Origin: Sycon ciliatum
Taxonomy: Eukaryota; Porifera; Calcarea; Leucosolenida; Sycettidae
Assembly (NCBI RefSeq): GCF_964019385.1
Contig: NC_088650.1
Coordinates: 28,459,308 to 28,523,307 of the forward strand
DNA: 64,000 bases
Direction of reading: 5' to 3'
Under the pieces are notes generated by a model that worked only from the letters and a program-made list of their open reading frames with translations, did no database searches and was not told the origin of the DNA. Made by a program: the position numbers and the translations under genes. Below are positions 1-13,600 of the stretch, piece by piece; the stretch's first letter is position 1, and every line of letters begins with the position of its first letter.

Positions 1-1619
1 CCCCCTGCCCCCTTCATTTTTTGATTCTGTTGTAAAGTTTAGCCCGATAAAACATACAGCCCGAAATACATATCCCAGTACGGTCCGTGCATGCAGATGT
101 ACTTGTCCATGTCCATGCTACAACAGATGCCGGAGAAATAGGACTCTTCCACTAGGCACAAGTCAGGTCCGGAAGTTAGTTCACGCCTCAAAATAAGCAC
201 GGGTGCCACCACTTTACTCAACACATGTACAGTAGATCTCTGATAAGATGTACAGTCAACTTCGCTAATAACGACTGCGGATATAACGACAATTCGCGAA
301 TAACGACAGAAATTCCATGCCCTGAGCAAAGTCCCATCCAACTGCAATACGTATACTGAGACTTTGGGTATACGCCTGTAAGGACACTTCGCGAATAAGG
401 ACACTTTTCTGATGCCCCGCCGTGTGTCGTTATTCGCAAAGTTGACTGTACATGCACCCCCATGGGGCAGCAAGAAAGTGGACTTAGTATTCGAGGTACT
501 GAGTACACAGTACTGAGTACTCAGTACTTCTTATCCCAACATACTTCAGTATGGATCAATGCACCCGTGCTCCACACAATGACAATGTCCATGCTAAGCA
601 AGAGTATGTTGAATCAGAGTATGTACTAGGTGAGTTCCACTGCTAAACTTCAGGGCGTACAAAGGGGTTGCGACTTGCGATCGAGCATGACTTTCTTCTG
701 AAGTGAATATAATTTTTTTCTAACTGTCCGTAAACTCCAACGCAGCCACTTACACATTATTGACCCTTGTAGTCGTACATACAAGCATCGAACCAATGGG
801 TGTTGATGGGGTAGGCATTTTCAAATTATCGTAACTTGGTCGAAATCTCGGTCTTTTGGAGAGATCGAAATATGCACAAATGTAGGCCGAAGAGAAAACG
901 CTCAGCTGTCGTCTCGAACAATTCCCAAAGCGATAGGAAGAGCGGTTCTTGAGTAACAGCACTCGTAATTCTGGTACAGTATGCCGGGAAAATTGCGCTG
1001 GTCAACGGCTGTTATTTACCTATTTACGTCACCCATTGGCAAGGCTACACCAATTCAAATTCAAAAGTAGGTTCCCGGGAGTATTTACGAAAAGATTTGA
1101 CTTTGATACGAGCAACAGGAGTGAAATGGTGAATGGAGATCGATTTCGAGAGAGCCCAGCGCTTCCCTGGCTTGCAGCGCTGGGCCAGTGCATCCTGTGG
1201 AGCTGCGTGTACACTCATTGTGTTCCTCTCGTCAAGACCTTTCCAGGATGCCCAAGATCGTGGAGATTGTCCAATCCAAACCAGGGCTTGTAATATACAT
1301 TAATTTTTTAATCGGACAGTAAAGGACTAACTTAACTCTGCTATTATTTCCGTCTTGATGATGGGCCTGAAAATTTGGTGAAATTTAAAGATAATCGCCA
1401 TGAAGAGACCGTTTTCGGAGTTGAAGAGAAGAGTTAAATCATGTAATTATTGAAAAATGAGTGACCGGAAAATGGCCGTGCGACTAACAGTCGGGGAAAT
1501 ACGGTAGGTACTCACAGACTTCTACGCTAGTTTGCCATCATGACATTCTGCAATGGGCGGCCTAATGGAGATGCATGCTGATCTCTTTGCTTGTGCTGTG
1601 TTTCTGTGCCGACATCCAG
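1..1619. other. Non-coding stretch upstream of the first visible C9orf85-like exon
   Basis: No convincing coding exon was found here. The earlier exons of the C9orf85-like gene, which should encode the first half of its zinc ribbon, were searched for and not seen, so this is probably intron. A short inverted-repeat element sits at 251-450. Around 496-527 there is a cluster of overlapping ACTGAGTACTC-type palindromes. The reading frame at 949-1293 has no recognisable features. Confidence 0.5.
251..450. mobile_element. Short inverted-repeat element, TACAGTCAACTT family, copy 1
   Basis: The 200-bp unit begins TACAGTCAACTTCGC and ends with the near-perfect complement GCAAAGTTGACTGTA. The interior carries degenerate copies of the motif CGAATAACGAC on both strands. 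A second copy with the same ends lies at 49856-50257. It has no coding capacity and looks like a non-autonomous DNA transposon (MITE). The superfamily is not determined. Confidence 0.7.
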
Positions 1620-4600
1620 CGTCCAATGCCAGAACAAATGTATCAAGGAAGCATATCGGATAATGTGCCGGCCCTGTGCCGATGCGAAAGGTCTCTGTAC
1701 CAAATGCGGAAAGCCAATCCCAGCGGAGGGTAAGTTCATGACCTATACATGAACTGGTGCAAGTTTATTCTTGACCTAATAGCAACCGACCATATAGACC
1801 ATGTTTGTAAGAGTAGAGCTCTACATTGGATGCATAACCTCACGTTCAATTGGAGCAAGGATTCAACAAGAGTGATTCTCGCGTTTGGCCCCTGGTTGGT
1901 GGATCTGATTCATCCACCGCTCACGAGCTGCATCTGACACCTGACCATGGGGTGGTGGAATCCCACGCAAGCGGAAAACAGGTACTGTATAAGCAGAAAT
2001 ATTCGTCTGGAATTTAATTTCGTCTTTTTCGTCCAAGGAGCTTTTGGACTAAATTAAATGTAGGACGAATATCGATTTGTCCAGCGTTTCTATACACTCT
2101 TATGATCTTCGGACGAAAATTTCAACCGGACGAACTCCTTTTCTTTGGAGTTGGACGAAATTATTGACCGACGAAATTTTCTGCCTCTACAGTACCTAGT
2201 ACAGTAAAACCTGTAACTAAAGACCACCCCTTGGGGCCAGAGAAACCGGTCTTTAGTGGCAGGTGGTCCTTTGTTACAGGTTTGCACTGCACAACCATAA
2301 TTATATGAGTGTGAGACCGTCCGTGCCTGGAGAAATGGTCTGTAGTAGCAGGCTGGTCGCTAGTCACGGTGGTCTTTAGTTACAGGTTTTACTGTACCTA
2401 CGAAACGGTGCTAAGGGCCGGGTTCCACTGCGGCTCCGCGGCACCTAGATTTTTGGGTTTTACCATGGTAACCGCGGAGTGGCGGCCTGCCACGGGCTTT
2501 CGCGTTGCGTTTTGTAGTGTGGTGGCTTGCCGCGATTGCGGCTTGGATTGTTCATGATCACGTGAACTGGGAAATGCTGGCGGGAAACTTGAAATCTGCT
2601 TTGAAGAAGCAAGACCGGACGACGGACAACAAGATCTGTTGTGTCTTTCACTCGTTTTTGTCAGTTTCAACTTTGTGAGTGTTTCTCTTCCTTCCGTTTG
2701 CGATGGGTTTCAACTGGCCAAAAGATTTGGAGCGGGCTGCCACGGGCTTTCGCGTTGCGTTTTGTAGTGTGGTGGCTTGCCGCGATTGCGGCTTGGATTG
2801 TTCATGATCACGTGAACTGGGAAATGCTGGCGGGAAACTTGAAATCTGCTTTGAAGAAGCAAGACCGGACGACGGACAACAAGATCTGTTGTGTCTTTCA
2901 CTCGTTTTTGTCAGTTTCAACTTTGTGAGTGTTTCTCTTCCTTCCGTTTGCGATGGGTTTCAACTGGTCAAAAGATTTGGAGCGGGCCACGCTGAAACTT
3001 TGGCATGTTGTCAGCAGCCGGTTCCAGAAGCAGATGAAGACTGCGAAGAGAGAGTGGCTGAGGAAAAAATTGGTGGAAATGAAGAGAGATGGCAAACTTC
3101 TGGCGAGTCACGGAGAAAATGATGTGGAGGAGTTGACTGATGACGTTGTGAAGAATAAGATTGACGGACTCAAGAAGCTGGGCAAGAAGATGATGGAGAG
3201 GTAGATTGTTCCTATCCTGAAAAGGAACAAAAAGGAGCCCCCTACTGGATCAGGAGTGGATGACGACGATCAGCAACTTGATGGCGATGCGATTGAGGAG
3301 GTCGATTGGGGGGAAATTGCAAATAAATGCACGTGGCATCTCGTCAGGTTATATTTTGAACTGTTCGGTGATCACCCCACCTGGGGCTGTGGACTTGGAG
3401 GAGCTGTCGACACAGCTACTGTTGTTTTTGAGGAGTCGCAGGGTGCTACCAAGATGGTAGTTGCAGCTCCAGTTGGTGAGACCAACTCCACGTCCAGCAC
3501 ATCCTCTGAGGATGTTGGCGCAGCACAACTACGTACAAAACGAAAGCGCTATGAGCTTGTTGATAACAACATGGACAGTGATGATGATGATACTCTAACA
3601 GTAACTCCACCACCAAAGGCAGTGAAGGCTGAGCAGAAGGCGACGCCGACAGCCAGTGGAACGTCCCGGGTGGCGTACCAGCAGCAGCAGTTCCTGACGC
3701 AGTATGCAGACATCCAAGCCCAACAACAGGAGCAGGAGCATACATTCCAGGTTTGTGCATGTGTTTTTGCATGTGTTTGTGTGTGTGCATCTTCTGTATG
3801 TGTGCCGGCGTGTGTGCGCACATCTGTAATTTTGTATGCATGTAGATATCTGGAATTTTTGATTTCCTGGATATGCAATAATAATTATCAAGAGTGTATA
3901 AACAAGAGTATGCAACTGTGGTTATGGGTCAGTGCGCTGTGTGCTGCCTTCATTACGTAACTTGCCTCCATCACGCTCTGAAAGCATGCACTCAAACCCA
4001 CAATTTATTGTACGAGCCCATCCGTTTTCGCTCGATTCGTTCCAGCACCTCCAAGATCTCTAAATTTTGGCACGTGAACTCCAGTTCCGTACGAAAGTTC
4101 ATTTCAAACCAAAGGGAAAGTGCAGTGTTTGATTTTGCGCAGTGCGCAGACTGCAGCTGAATGTTGTAATGAAGGCAGCGTGCCGCGCATCTGGCCAATA
4201 GAAAAGAGATCACAGTTGCATACTCTTGTTTATGGACTGTTGTGATTATATTTGATTGAATTTGATATACGTGGACTAGCGTAAAGTAATTACTGATTTT
4301 GTTATTGTTGCCCCTTTTCTCACGGTTACAACAGACGATGACCCACCAGTCCAACCTGGCAAAGGACCGGAATACTCAGCTGCAGCAAAACCAGACGTTT
4401 CAGGCGGGCTTGCTACAGAATATGATGGCATTTTAAGCGAACCTCCTCAAGAATATCCTTCAGGATGATAAAAATGATGAAAAGTAAGTAATTTATACAA
4501 AAGAGAAAGACCAAGGAACTACAAGTTACGCTATACTGTCCACTAACACCACCAGTTACTAAACAATCAGCTCATGCGATAACATTGCACGACACTGACC

Positions 4601-7600
4601 GACTGATTGTTTAGTAACTGGTGGTGTTAGTGGACAGTATAGCGTAACTTGTAGTTCCTTGGTCTTTCTCTTTTGTATAAATTAAACCTTGGCTCTCCAT
4701 CTGAAAAGTAAGGAATATATAATAGTCAAATTTTATTTGAATGGTTTACGATTGGCACCCCGAGGACTGTTTCTCATCGTAACAATTTCTGCTCGAACAA
4801 AAATTTCAGAAATGTTCATTGCCAATTTTGATACTTGAAGAAGTATAATTATTACTTTATTTTTGAGCAATCTGTGTGAGGCAAGGAGTTGTTCATGATG
4901 CTTCATCTTCTATATCTAATATCTCTTCCTTTGTTTGTCTACTTGTATGCCTGCATTTTCCCTGTAGGTGATGGTCTGGTGTGTGAAGATTCAAACACGA
5001 CAGTCTTTGCACAAGCATCCGTTCAGTCACAGCTTGATGGCGACGATATGTGCATGGAGTGTAGAGTAATGCCCTAGGTTTTCTTCCTTCACATCACACA
5101 TTGACGTGCATGCACAAAACTACTGCTGCTTATTCCATTCTCCTGTTTTTATGTAGTTATTTTTCAATATTATCGCTGGTATTCCATGGCAAGGACAACG
5201 CTCAGTTGAACGTTTAGTCGGGCTGTCCCGGTACTCTTGATACAGCATACCTACAGTATCACGGGTCTATACTCTATACTATTCATATTGCTGTTTTATG
5301 GTCAATTCAGAAAGCTCATCGGTCATAAATGTGTCGTCACATTACATTGTAACAACTCGGTATGTCTGGCAAAACAATAATATTATTGTGATCATCATAG
5401 TTCGGCTGAACGGGTCTACCAATGAGTTACTTTTCAGTGTATGCTACAGGCTGTGGACATGAAGCAGTTGGGACTTGACAAATACAATACATATTTACAG
5501 ACGCCAGACCATCTGGTAAAAGGAGAGCGATCGCTCTCGCGCGCCTTCGCTCTCCTTATTTTCTTTTAGGGCGCACTTTTCGTCGCGCGCCTTGAGAATT
5601 TCGAGCGCATCCGCATCACTCACGATGAAGTTCTGAAAACACTCAAATATTTCGTAACTCGGCTTTCCCTGAACGGAATCGAGTAATCGAAAGGTCTATT
5701 CGCATTAGAAAGTTCTCAGCTGTTGGCTTCAACAAATCGAAAGTCGATCCGAGGTACAATAGTGGAGTTACGGCACTCGCAAAGCATTTTACGTACCGTT
5801 GCAAATTTTCACTTCCGCACTTGGGCGGCAATCATAATTTTTATTAGTGTTTTTATATATTAAAGGATTTCCCTCTGTTGCGTGACAGTCCAGGCATGCA
5901 TAGACCTGTGTGACGCCAGGCACAGGTCTTTAGCGGTCAGATACAGAAGAAAGGAGCGCTCTACGATGAATACTACAAAAATACCATGGATCTTAGCGAA
6001 TTGTCTCGATTTCCCATTGCGTGTATCATTGTCTCTGATGAAGGGAAACTAAAGTTAGTTGTGGTCCGAACAGCTTTCATTTGTAGTGCGTACGGCGATT
6101 TTCCAAAACGAATTTGGCAGCTATTGGGTATTGAATCCGATTGGGGTATGGCAAGATGTTGAAAAAGCCTGTATTGTGCTCGCCTTGGATAGATAAGGCG
6201 AGCGACTTTTTTTTGGGGGGGGGGGGGGGACTGCTCTCCCACCACTCTCCTTGAGAGGATAGCGAGAGTGATTGTTCACTCTCCTGGATTTTTCTTACAC
6301 GAAGGTCTGAGACACACAAGAAAAAATGCATGCAAACACCAGTGAATTGGAATAGTACTCGGACGCACAGCCAAGCTTGCGAGTAACGACCTTAGATACA
6401 ACCATAAATAGCGAGTAATGACACTTCTCATCCTCGGCCACATGCTGTTAGTTGAATGTTTAACTGTGTACGCATACACCCGCAAAGGAGCATGTCACAT
6501 GCCCGGACATGTAGAACCTCCGGTAAATTGTCGGTTCACAGAAAACACATTCTTATCAGCATCAAAGCTAGCAGCGCTCACGAGGCTGAATGGCTCAAAC
6601 ACAAAGCGGGAAAAATGAAACAATACCCAAAGCGGGTGCATGAAAAAGAGGAGAGAGAATTGGAGAATTACAGAAACCGATTTGGTTTTTTGACCGCGAT
6701 TTAGTGGTAAAAAGAAATCCTACATTATCTACCGGGAAAAAAAAACACAAAGGAAGGTAGGGCCAACAAGCTTTCACCAATAGGCCTTATGCACGTTGTA
6801 CAGATGCACGAAATCCCGTAGAATCCCGTAGACCCGGTTGGGTGTTGAATGTGCAGGACCCTATTGTGTTTATTGCTATTTCCACAGCGAAATGGGCCCT
6901 GAAGGCATTTCATACGAACACTTTTTCGACAGTGATCTAGCGAGTCGTTAGTTCAATCCCAAAGTGAAGAAGCTGGAAAAGTGATTGTTCGCCGCGAATT
7001 ATGAGGCTAAATGGGTCAAACACGCATGTATAGCACGCAATGAACACCCAACCGGGTATGTACACACCTACGGCCCTAGTACAGAACTTCGTACATCTGT
7101 ACAATGTGCATAAGGACTATTTTAGGAACAGAAACGAGAAAGGAAGAAAATATTTACTAGTACACATACATGTAATTGTGCATCTGAGTGTGTGCCCAGC
7201 GAGAGCAACGATGTTCCATCATGCACGTTGACTTCAGCTGGTCTATAGTTCCCAGACTCTCTTTATTCCTAGTAAATCTGATGCAAGGGGAAATTGGCAT
7301 GTGTGTACGCAGCAATGGCATTCCGGACACCATCACCACCTGCCTCTCTCTCCGCATTCGCATGCTCATCCTGTCCAGGATGGTGTGCAGCGTACTGCGC
7401 TGGATCTATCGTCCACTGCTGCTCAAACGGACAGCTCCAGCGCTCGCACAAGTTATGCTGCGAGAACGCAACCACAGCAACATCAGCAGCAAATCTAGGA
7501 TTCCTGATGCTGCTGTGCACCAAGATGCGGAACCGGCCTTTCAGTCTCCCGAAAGCTTGTTCCGCTACTCTGCGGGTGCGAATGAGGCGGTAGTTGAATG

Positions 7601-10600
7601 ACTGCTGCTGAGGAGCGACAGGGGTAGCCAAGGAAGGTCCACACGCCTAAGCAGGTCTCCCCAACGATCGTATATGAATCGACAGGTGTCATTGATGATG
7701 ACGCTCAGCTCACAGCGAGAGCACCCAAACACATCTTCCAATGGGCCTAGCCGGCATGGATAGGCCAATCGTGCTAGGACCACACATAGCCCATCGTGGC
7801 CAGTCCATTTAATCTTATTTGGCCCACAGAACTCCTCAGGCAACCCAAGAGCTGTGGTCAGCCTTTGGTGGTGCTGCTTTTGAAAACGGAATGTCTCTCT
7901 CCATTTCTCGGAGGTCCACTTCTTGTCCAACCCGTGGAAACGATTGGGGAGCTGTCGAGGACGTTCTACATCGATTTGCTCCTGAAGCAGTTCCACAATT
8001 AGCTGCAGCAGCTCAAAATGAGGATCCTTGCGATCAAACTCTAAGGCGAAGAGCTCGCAGAGGACAGGTACGAGAGCCATGAGGGCATGTACTTGATTGA
8101 CAAACACAGAGGAACAACGAGAATCCAAAGTTGCTACAAGAACATGCAAGAACCATTGACCAAAACAACTACTTTGTTTCGAATTGCGTGCTTGGCCCAA
8201 AATGACCCAACTCTCACAAGATCAAAGGAGCGCACAAATATTCAAGCGAAAACTACATACACCCAGAAGAGCAAAAAAAAACAAAAACAACGAAAAACAA
8301 AAGGCAAAAACAAGTATATGCCACACCAGCATCTTGCCAGGAAAAACAAAAGAGCATAATGTGTACTTCCTCCGATAGAACTAGCTCATCAGCACCGAAA
8401 CTATCGAAGACCTTTGCAACCCACTCGTGCTGTAACACGCATAACATGATTCCTATCACCCATAGCTCTAACAGTACCACACAGCATGAAATATGGCTAG
8501 CAGATATTTTATTTCATTATCACTGATCAGCCAACGTCTTCGGTATTAGAATCAGTTACTCAGTACTTAGCTCGGGGCGATGAGTTTCACTTCACAGGTC
8601 ACGCATCTTCACGACCGACTCCAAGCTGTTAACTCGGTCACTCGACGGCTCCACTTCCAGAGGCACAAGGTAGCGAACATGCCGACGGTAGACTTTTCCC
8701 CGGATGTTGACATCCACCACACGTGTCGCTCCGTCCTTGCCTGGGTAGACGGCTTCCACTCTTCCCAATGGCCACTTTGCTCGTGGAAGATGGTCGTCGA
8801 GGCATAGCAGAACATCTCCAACCTGAGCTGACCTCTGAGCACGTTGCCACTTGGTAGTCAGGTTCAACCGTGAGACAACCTCTCTCTTCCAGCGCCTCCA
8901 AACTACCTTCAGTAAATGCTGGATGATGTCGAAACGCCGATGAGGATGAGCTCGCTCAGCCAACTCTGCCTGTTCCTCCAGTGGACTCGTGACTCGAGCG
9001 TGTCCCACCAGAAAATGGTGAGGCGTCAATGGCTGAGGGTCCGCGGCATCAGTAGAAACCGCAGTTAGTGGCCTAGAGTTGAGTAACCCTTCCGCCTGAA
9101 CAAGAGCAGTATGCAGTTCCTCATCGGTAAGATCCGCTTTATACAAGACTGTCTGCAGTACTTGTTTCAATGAGCGAACGACCCGCTCAAACACACCACC
9201 AGTGTGAGGCGCCCTCGGGGGGTTAAAAACCCACTGTGTCCCTTGGGCTGCCAACGCTGCTGAGACATCACCAGTACCAAGACTCTGTACAGCTTCACGC
9301 AACTCCCGCTCTGTCCCGACGAAATTCGTCCCATTATCTGAGAGGATCATGGTTGGGGTTCCACGGCGCTTGGTGAAGCGTACCAGTGCCATTTTAAAAC
9401 CGTCCGTGTCTAAGGAGTACACTACCTCGAAATGGCAAGCCCTGGTTTGCAGGCATGTGAAGATCGCTGCATACCGCTTTTCCTGGACACGTCCGCGGCC
9501 ACGTTTTACGTAAAACGGCCCAGCAAAGTCGACTGCTGTACGTGAGAAGGCGAGTAGCTGACCTTCGGTTCTGAAATTGGGTAGCGGACCCATCGCTGGT
9601 GAGTACGGCTTGTTCCACAAACGTTTACAGCCGACACAGGCCTGACGATACCGCTTTACCGTCTGTCTCCCCTTTACGATCCAGAACTTGTCAGCTAGCT
9701 TCGATAGCAGGTGGTTGGTACCAATCGAGTGTGAGCATTGCCGATCTTCTTCTGCAATGATCAATTCCGTCACCCGATGCTTCTGAGGTAATATCAAGGG
9801 ACACCGAAACTCACTGGCCAGATGATGAGCCGTCCTCAGTCTCCCGCCAACTCGTAACACCGGGACTTCAGCGCTGCTGTCCAGGAATGGCCGCAGCTTG
9901 ACAAGAGGTGATGAGGATGGTAGTTCCTTGCCGCTCATCAGAGTGTGGTACACATCTGGGTACTGGTCTCTCTGTGATCGCGCCACCCAATACTGCTCAG
10001 CACTGTCAACCTCTGCTGCTGAAAGCTCCGGCACATTAAGAGAAGAACATTGGCTGCCCAAGTTCACTTCAACCACGGGGGCCTCCCCCGTGCTGGTATA
10101 AGCTTGTTCTCCAGCGCGGGCTGACTTGAGGCAGTGGATAAACCGGCGACACCAGGCTGTTACACGTAGGAGATGAGGCCACGCAGAGTAGTTCCCGGGG
10201 TCCAGTCGAGTCTCAGCAGGATGACACTCAACTGCATGTAGGCTGACCATGGCAGTAGCTACCTTGGATACTTGCATGCATGGAAGGACGGAGGGCACGG
10301 CAATCATTTTCTTTGGCCACTGGTCAGCACCGAAGGAGAGGAATCGAGGCCCAGACCACCACGTTCCCCGTTCCACGAGTTGCTGGGCAGAGAGTCCACG
10401 AGTAGGAAGATCAGCGGGATTCTCCTTTCCGGGAACATGCTGCCACTGCGCAGGACGCGAAAGACGCTGGATTTCTGAAATGCGGTTGCCGACGTCAACC
10501 TTAAACTTTCTACTGAGCGAGCGAACCCAGTAGAGGACGTTCATCGAGTCTGTCCAATAGTTGACGTCATCTGTTCCAACACCAACCGCTCCACTGACGT

Positions 10601-13600
10601 ACTGACCCAGGCGTGCACCGAGTACTGCACCCTGCAGCTCAAGCTGAGGGATCGTTCGCCGCTTGATGGGAGCCGGCCGCGCCTTTGCCATGATCAACGT
10701 GACACGTGCTCCGCCATCACTCTCCGCCACTCGCACATAAGCTGCTGCGGCATATGCCAATGCGGAAGCGTCCGTGAACACATGGACGGTGATGTCGTTG
10801 ACCCAATCATCTCCCTTGAAACAGCGACGGATCTTGAGGTGAGAAAGAGTGTCGAACTCACTAAACCACCGGCTCCATGAAGCAAGATGAGCATCTGGCA
10901 GCGTGTCGTCCCAGCCGATTCCAGAGAGACATAACTCTTGGAACATTATCTTGGCCCTTATGGTGAATGGCGACAGCTGACCCCTTGGGTCGAACAATGT
11001 TGCCATGCGGCTCAAGACTGACCGCTTCGTGAACACTGTCGGAGATGATCCCTTGTAGTGGAACGTGAAGTAGTCCCCCTTGACCATCCACTTCACACCT
11101 AAGGCTTTCTGGGACACCTCAGGATGCGAGGGGCTCTCTGCAATTGACCTGGACTCTGCCGCGGCCCGCTCCTCAGCAGGAATAGACGCCATGACCTCTG
11201 GGCTGTTGCTTAGCCACTTACGTAGCGTGAACCCGCCACGCTTCAAGAGGGCCTGAGTCTCCACTCGAGCAAGAATCGCCTGCTGTACGTCACGTAGCGA
11301 CTTGAGAAGATCATCGACATAGAAGGAGTCCCGCACAATGTCGCTGGCAATAGGATCATACTGGTCTCCAAAGCGCTCGGCAGTAGCTTGCAAGGCTCGT
11401 CCAGCTAAATAGGGTGACGCCTTGATCCCGAAGACCAGCCGCATGAATTCGTACGTCTCAACTGTTTCGCCAGGCTGCCATAGGAACCGGTGGTATCTTC
11501 GGTCTTCTGGGGAAAGGGACACCTGGAGAAACATCTCCGAAACATCGCCCATCAGTGCGATAGGCTCAAGGCAGAAGCGAATCAGGAGCTTCACGAGGTC
11601 GGCCTGCAGTTTCGGTCCAGCCAACATCAAGTCGTTCACAGCAACATTATTTGCTCTGGCGGCAGCATCAAAAACAACGCGGACTTTAGTCGTTGCCTTA
11701 TCCTCCCGTATAACAGCGAAATGCGGCAGATAACACTGTGATGAGCCGCATTGTTCAACTTCCTCAGTTGTCAGTTTCCGGATGTAGGACTTCTGCAGGT
11801 AGTCTTCCAGGACCTTCGCATACCTTGGCAGCATACCTGGCCGTCGCTGCAGCGATCGCATGAGTGCGCGGAGTCGGTTCTCAGCCAGCACCTTGTTGCT
11901 CGTGACATCAGGCTGCTTGGCGCCGTCCTTCCAGGGGATTCCGACTTCAAACCGACCGTCCTTGTAGTTCAGGGTTCGCTGAGTTGAAGTCACCGCTTGC
12001 TGCTCGTCCGGAGTCAAGTACTGGTCTGACTTTGGTAACATTCCAACCGCTTCAAGATCCCAGAAACGACTCACCAGGTGGTCCAAATTGGTACCAGCAG
12101 TGGTCACCGCATGGAACGTCGAATGCGTCGGTGTGGATGGACATAGTACTGGCCCAAAACAGACCCATCCGAGAGGAGTCTTCCGAGCAATAGGGTCACC
12201 ATCGCCTCCATGACGTTCCTCATCCGCACGGTGAAGCACTGGTGAGTTCAAGCCAATCAGCAAGTCGAGGTGATTGTCTCCTGCTGTCTTGAACGATACG
12301 TCACGAAGATGGGCCCAGTTGTCCTGAATCTCCTTCCAGTTCACCAATCGCAGATCCGTCGTTACTCTGGGCAGGACATATGCCTCAAGCTCCGTAGCCT
12401 TGTCACCACCATCATGCTGGACCGCTAGCGTCACCACTTGGAGAGTGTCGTTAATTGCGCCACCACCGATAACGCCGACCGACACTTTCTTCCTGCTCCC
12501 CCCTAGACGGAGACGCCTAGCCAGACGCTCTGAGACATAGCTGCACGAGGATCCTGAGTCCAGGAGGACGTTGGCTGTAGCCTTCGCTGTACCACCTCTG
12601 ACTTCTGCCTGCGTGACCATAAAGGATGTTAGCCCAGCATTGGAGTCGTCTGTAGCTGCTGTTGCATGCGCCGTGTTTTCACTCGCAGCCGGACTGGTGG
12701 ACGCAGCTGCCTTACTGGAGGGCAGTGATGGCTTTGACTCGTGCAGAAGCGAGTGGTGCTTGCCACGGCAGTGAGGGCAACCGGAAGCAGCATTGCAGTC
12801 ACGCGCCCAGTGACCTTCTCTTAGGCAACAGAGACACAAATTCAGTAGACGAACCAGCTCGTTACGTCTCGACGTTGAGAGTGCCTTGAACTCATTGCAG
12901 TTAGCGAGCTGATGCGGACCATTACACTTGCGGCACTTCTGTCGTGCTTGCTGCTGTGTCTTTGAGTGGCCAGACGTCTTGATCGGAGCTTCTTGAGGCC
13001 TTTTTGGCGCCGTAGCTTCAGTGCCTATGAAAGACCGTTGCTGCACGGGGCGCTGAACAGCTTCATGATGCCTTTTTCCATGGGCGGGTTGACGGTCTGG
13101 CTGCTCGGTACGGTCATTGGCATACTTTGCCGTCTTCACCTTTTCTAGTAGCCAGGTGGCAAACACCTTGATGTCGGTGTTACCGTCTCCGTGCCTCTCA
13201 AAATACCTGATGAGCGTTGTCCTCGGCACCTTTTCGGTAGCAATGATGCACAGCTCAGGGCCCGGTTCAGAGCCGCACAGCTTCATGTTGGCGATTAGGC
13301 TGCGTAGCTTGACCGCATACTGCTGCAGACCCTCCACGTCCCTTTCGTTAGTGACTCGGGGATGGTTGAGCAGATCTCGGATTTGTTGCTCCAAGTGTCG
13401 ATCTGTGCCACCAAACCAAGACTCCAGCTCCGCCCACGCGGCGTCATATGCTCCGGGGCCGTCCAGAAGGTCTTCAATGAGGATAGCGGCTTCCCCGCCA
13501 GCAACGGCCTCGCGAAGGCGAGCCAGTTGGTACTCCTCAGGCAAAGATGAGTCGGCTACTTGCAAGAACCTCTGCCGCCATTGGATGTAATCGCGCCCTT

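Noticed and set aside
5440-5530. Exon-like segment encoding DMKQLGLDKYNTYLQTPDHL
   Set aside because: It has an acceptor-like CTACAG and a weak donor, but no phase-compatible partner exon or recognised family; kept only as a note.
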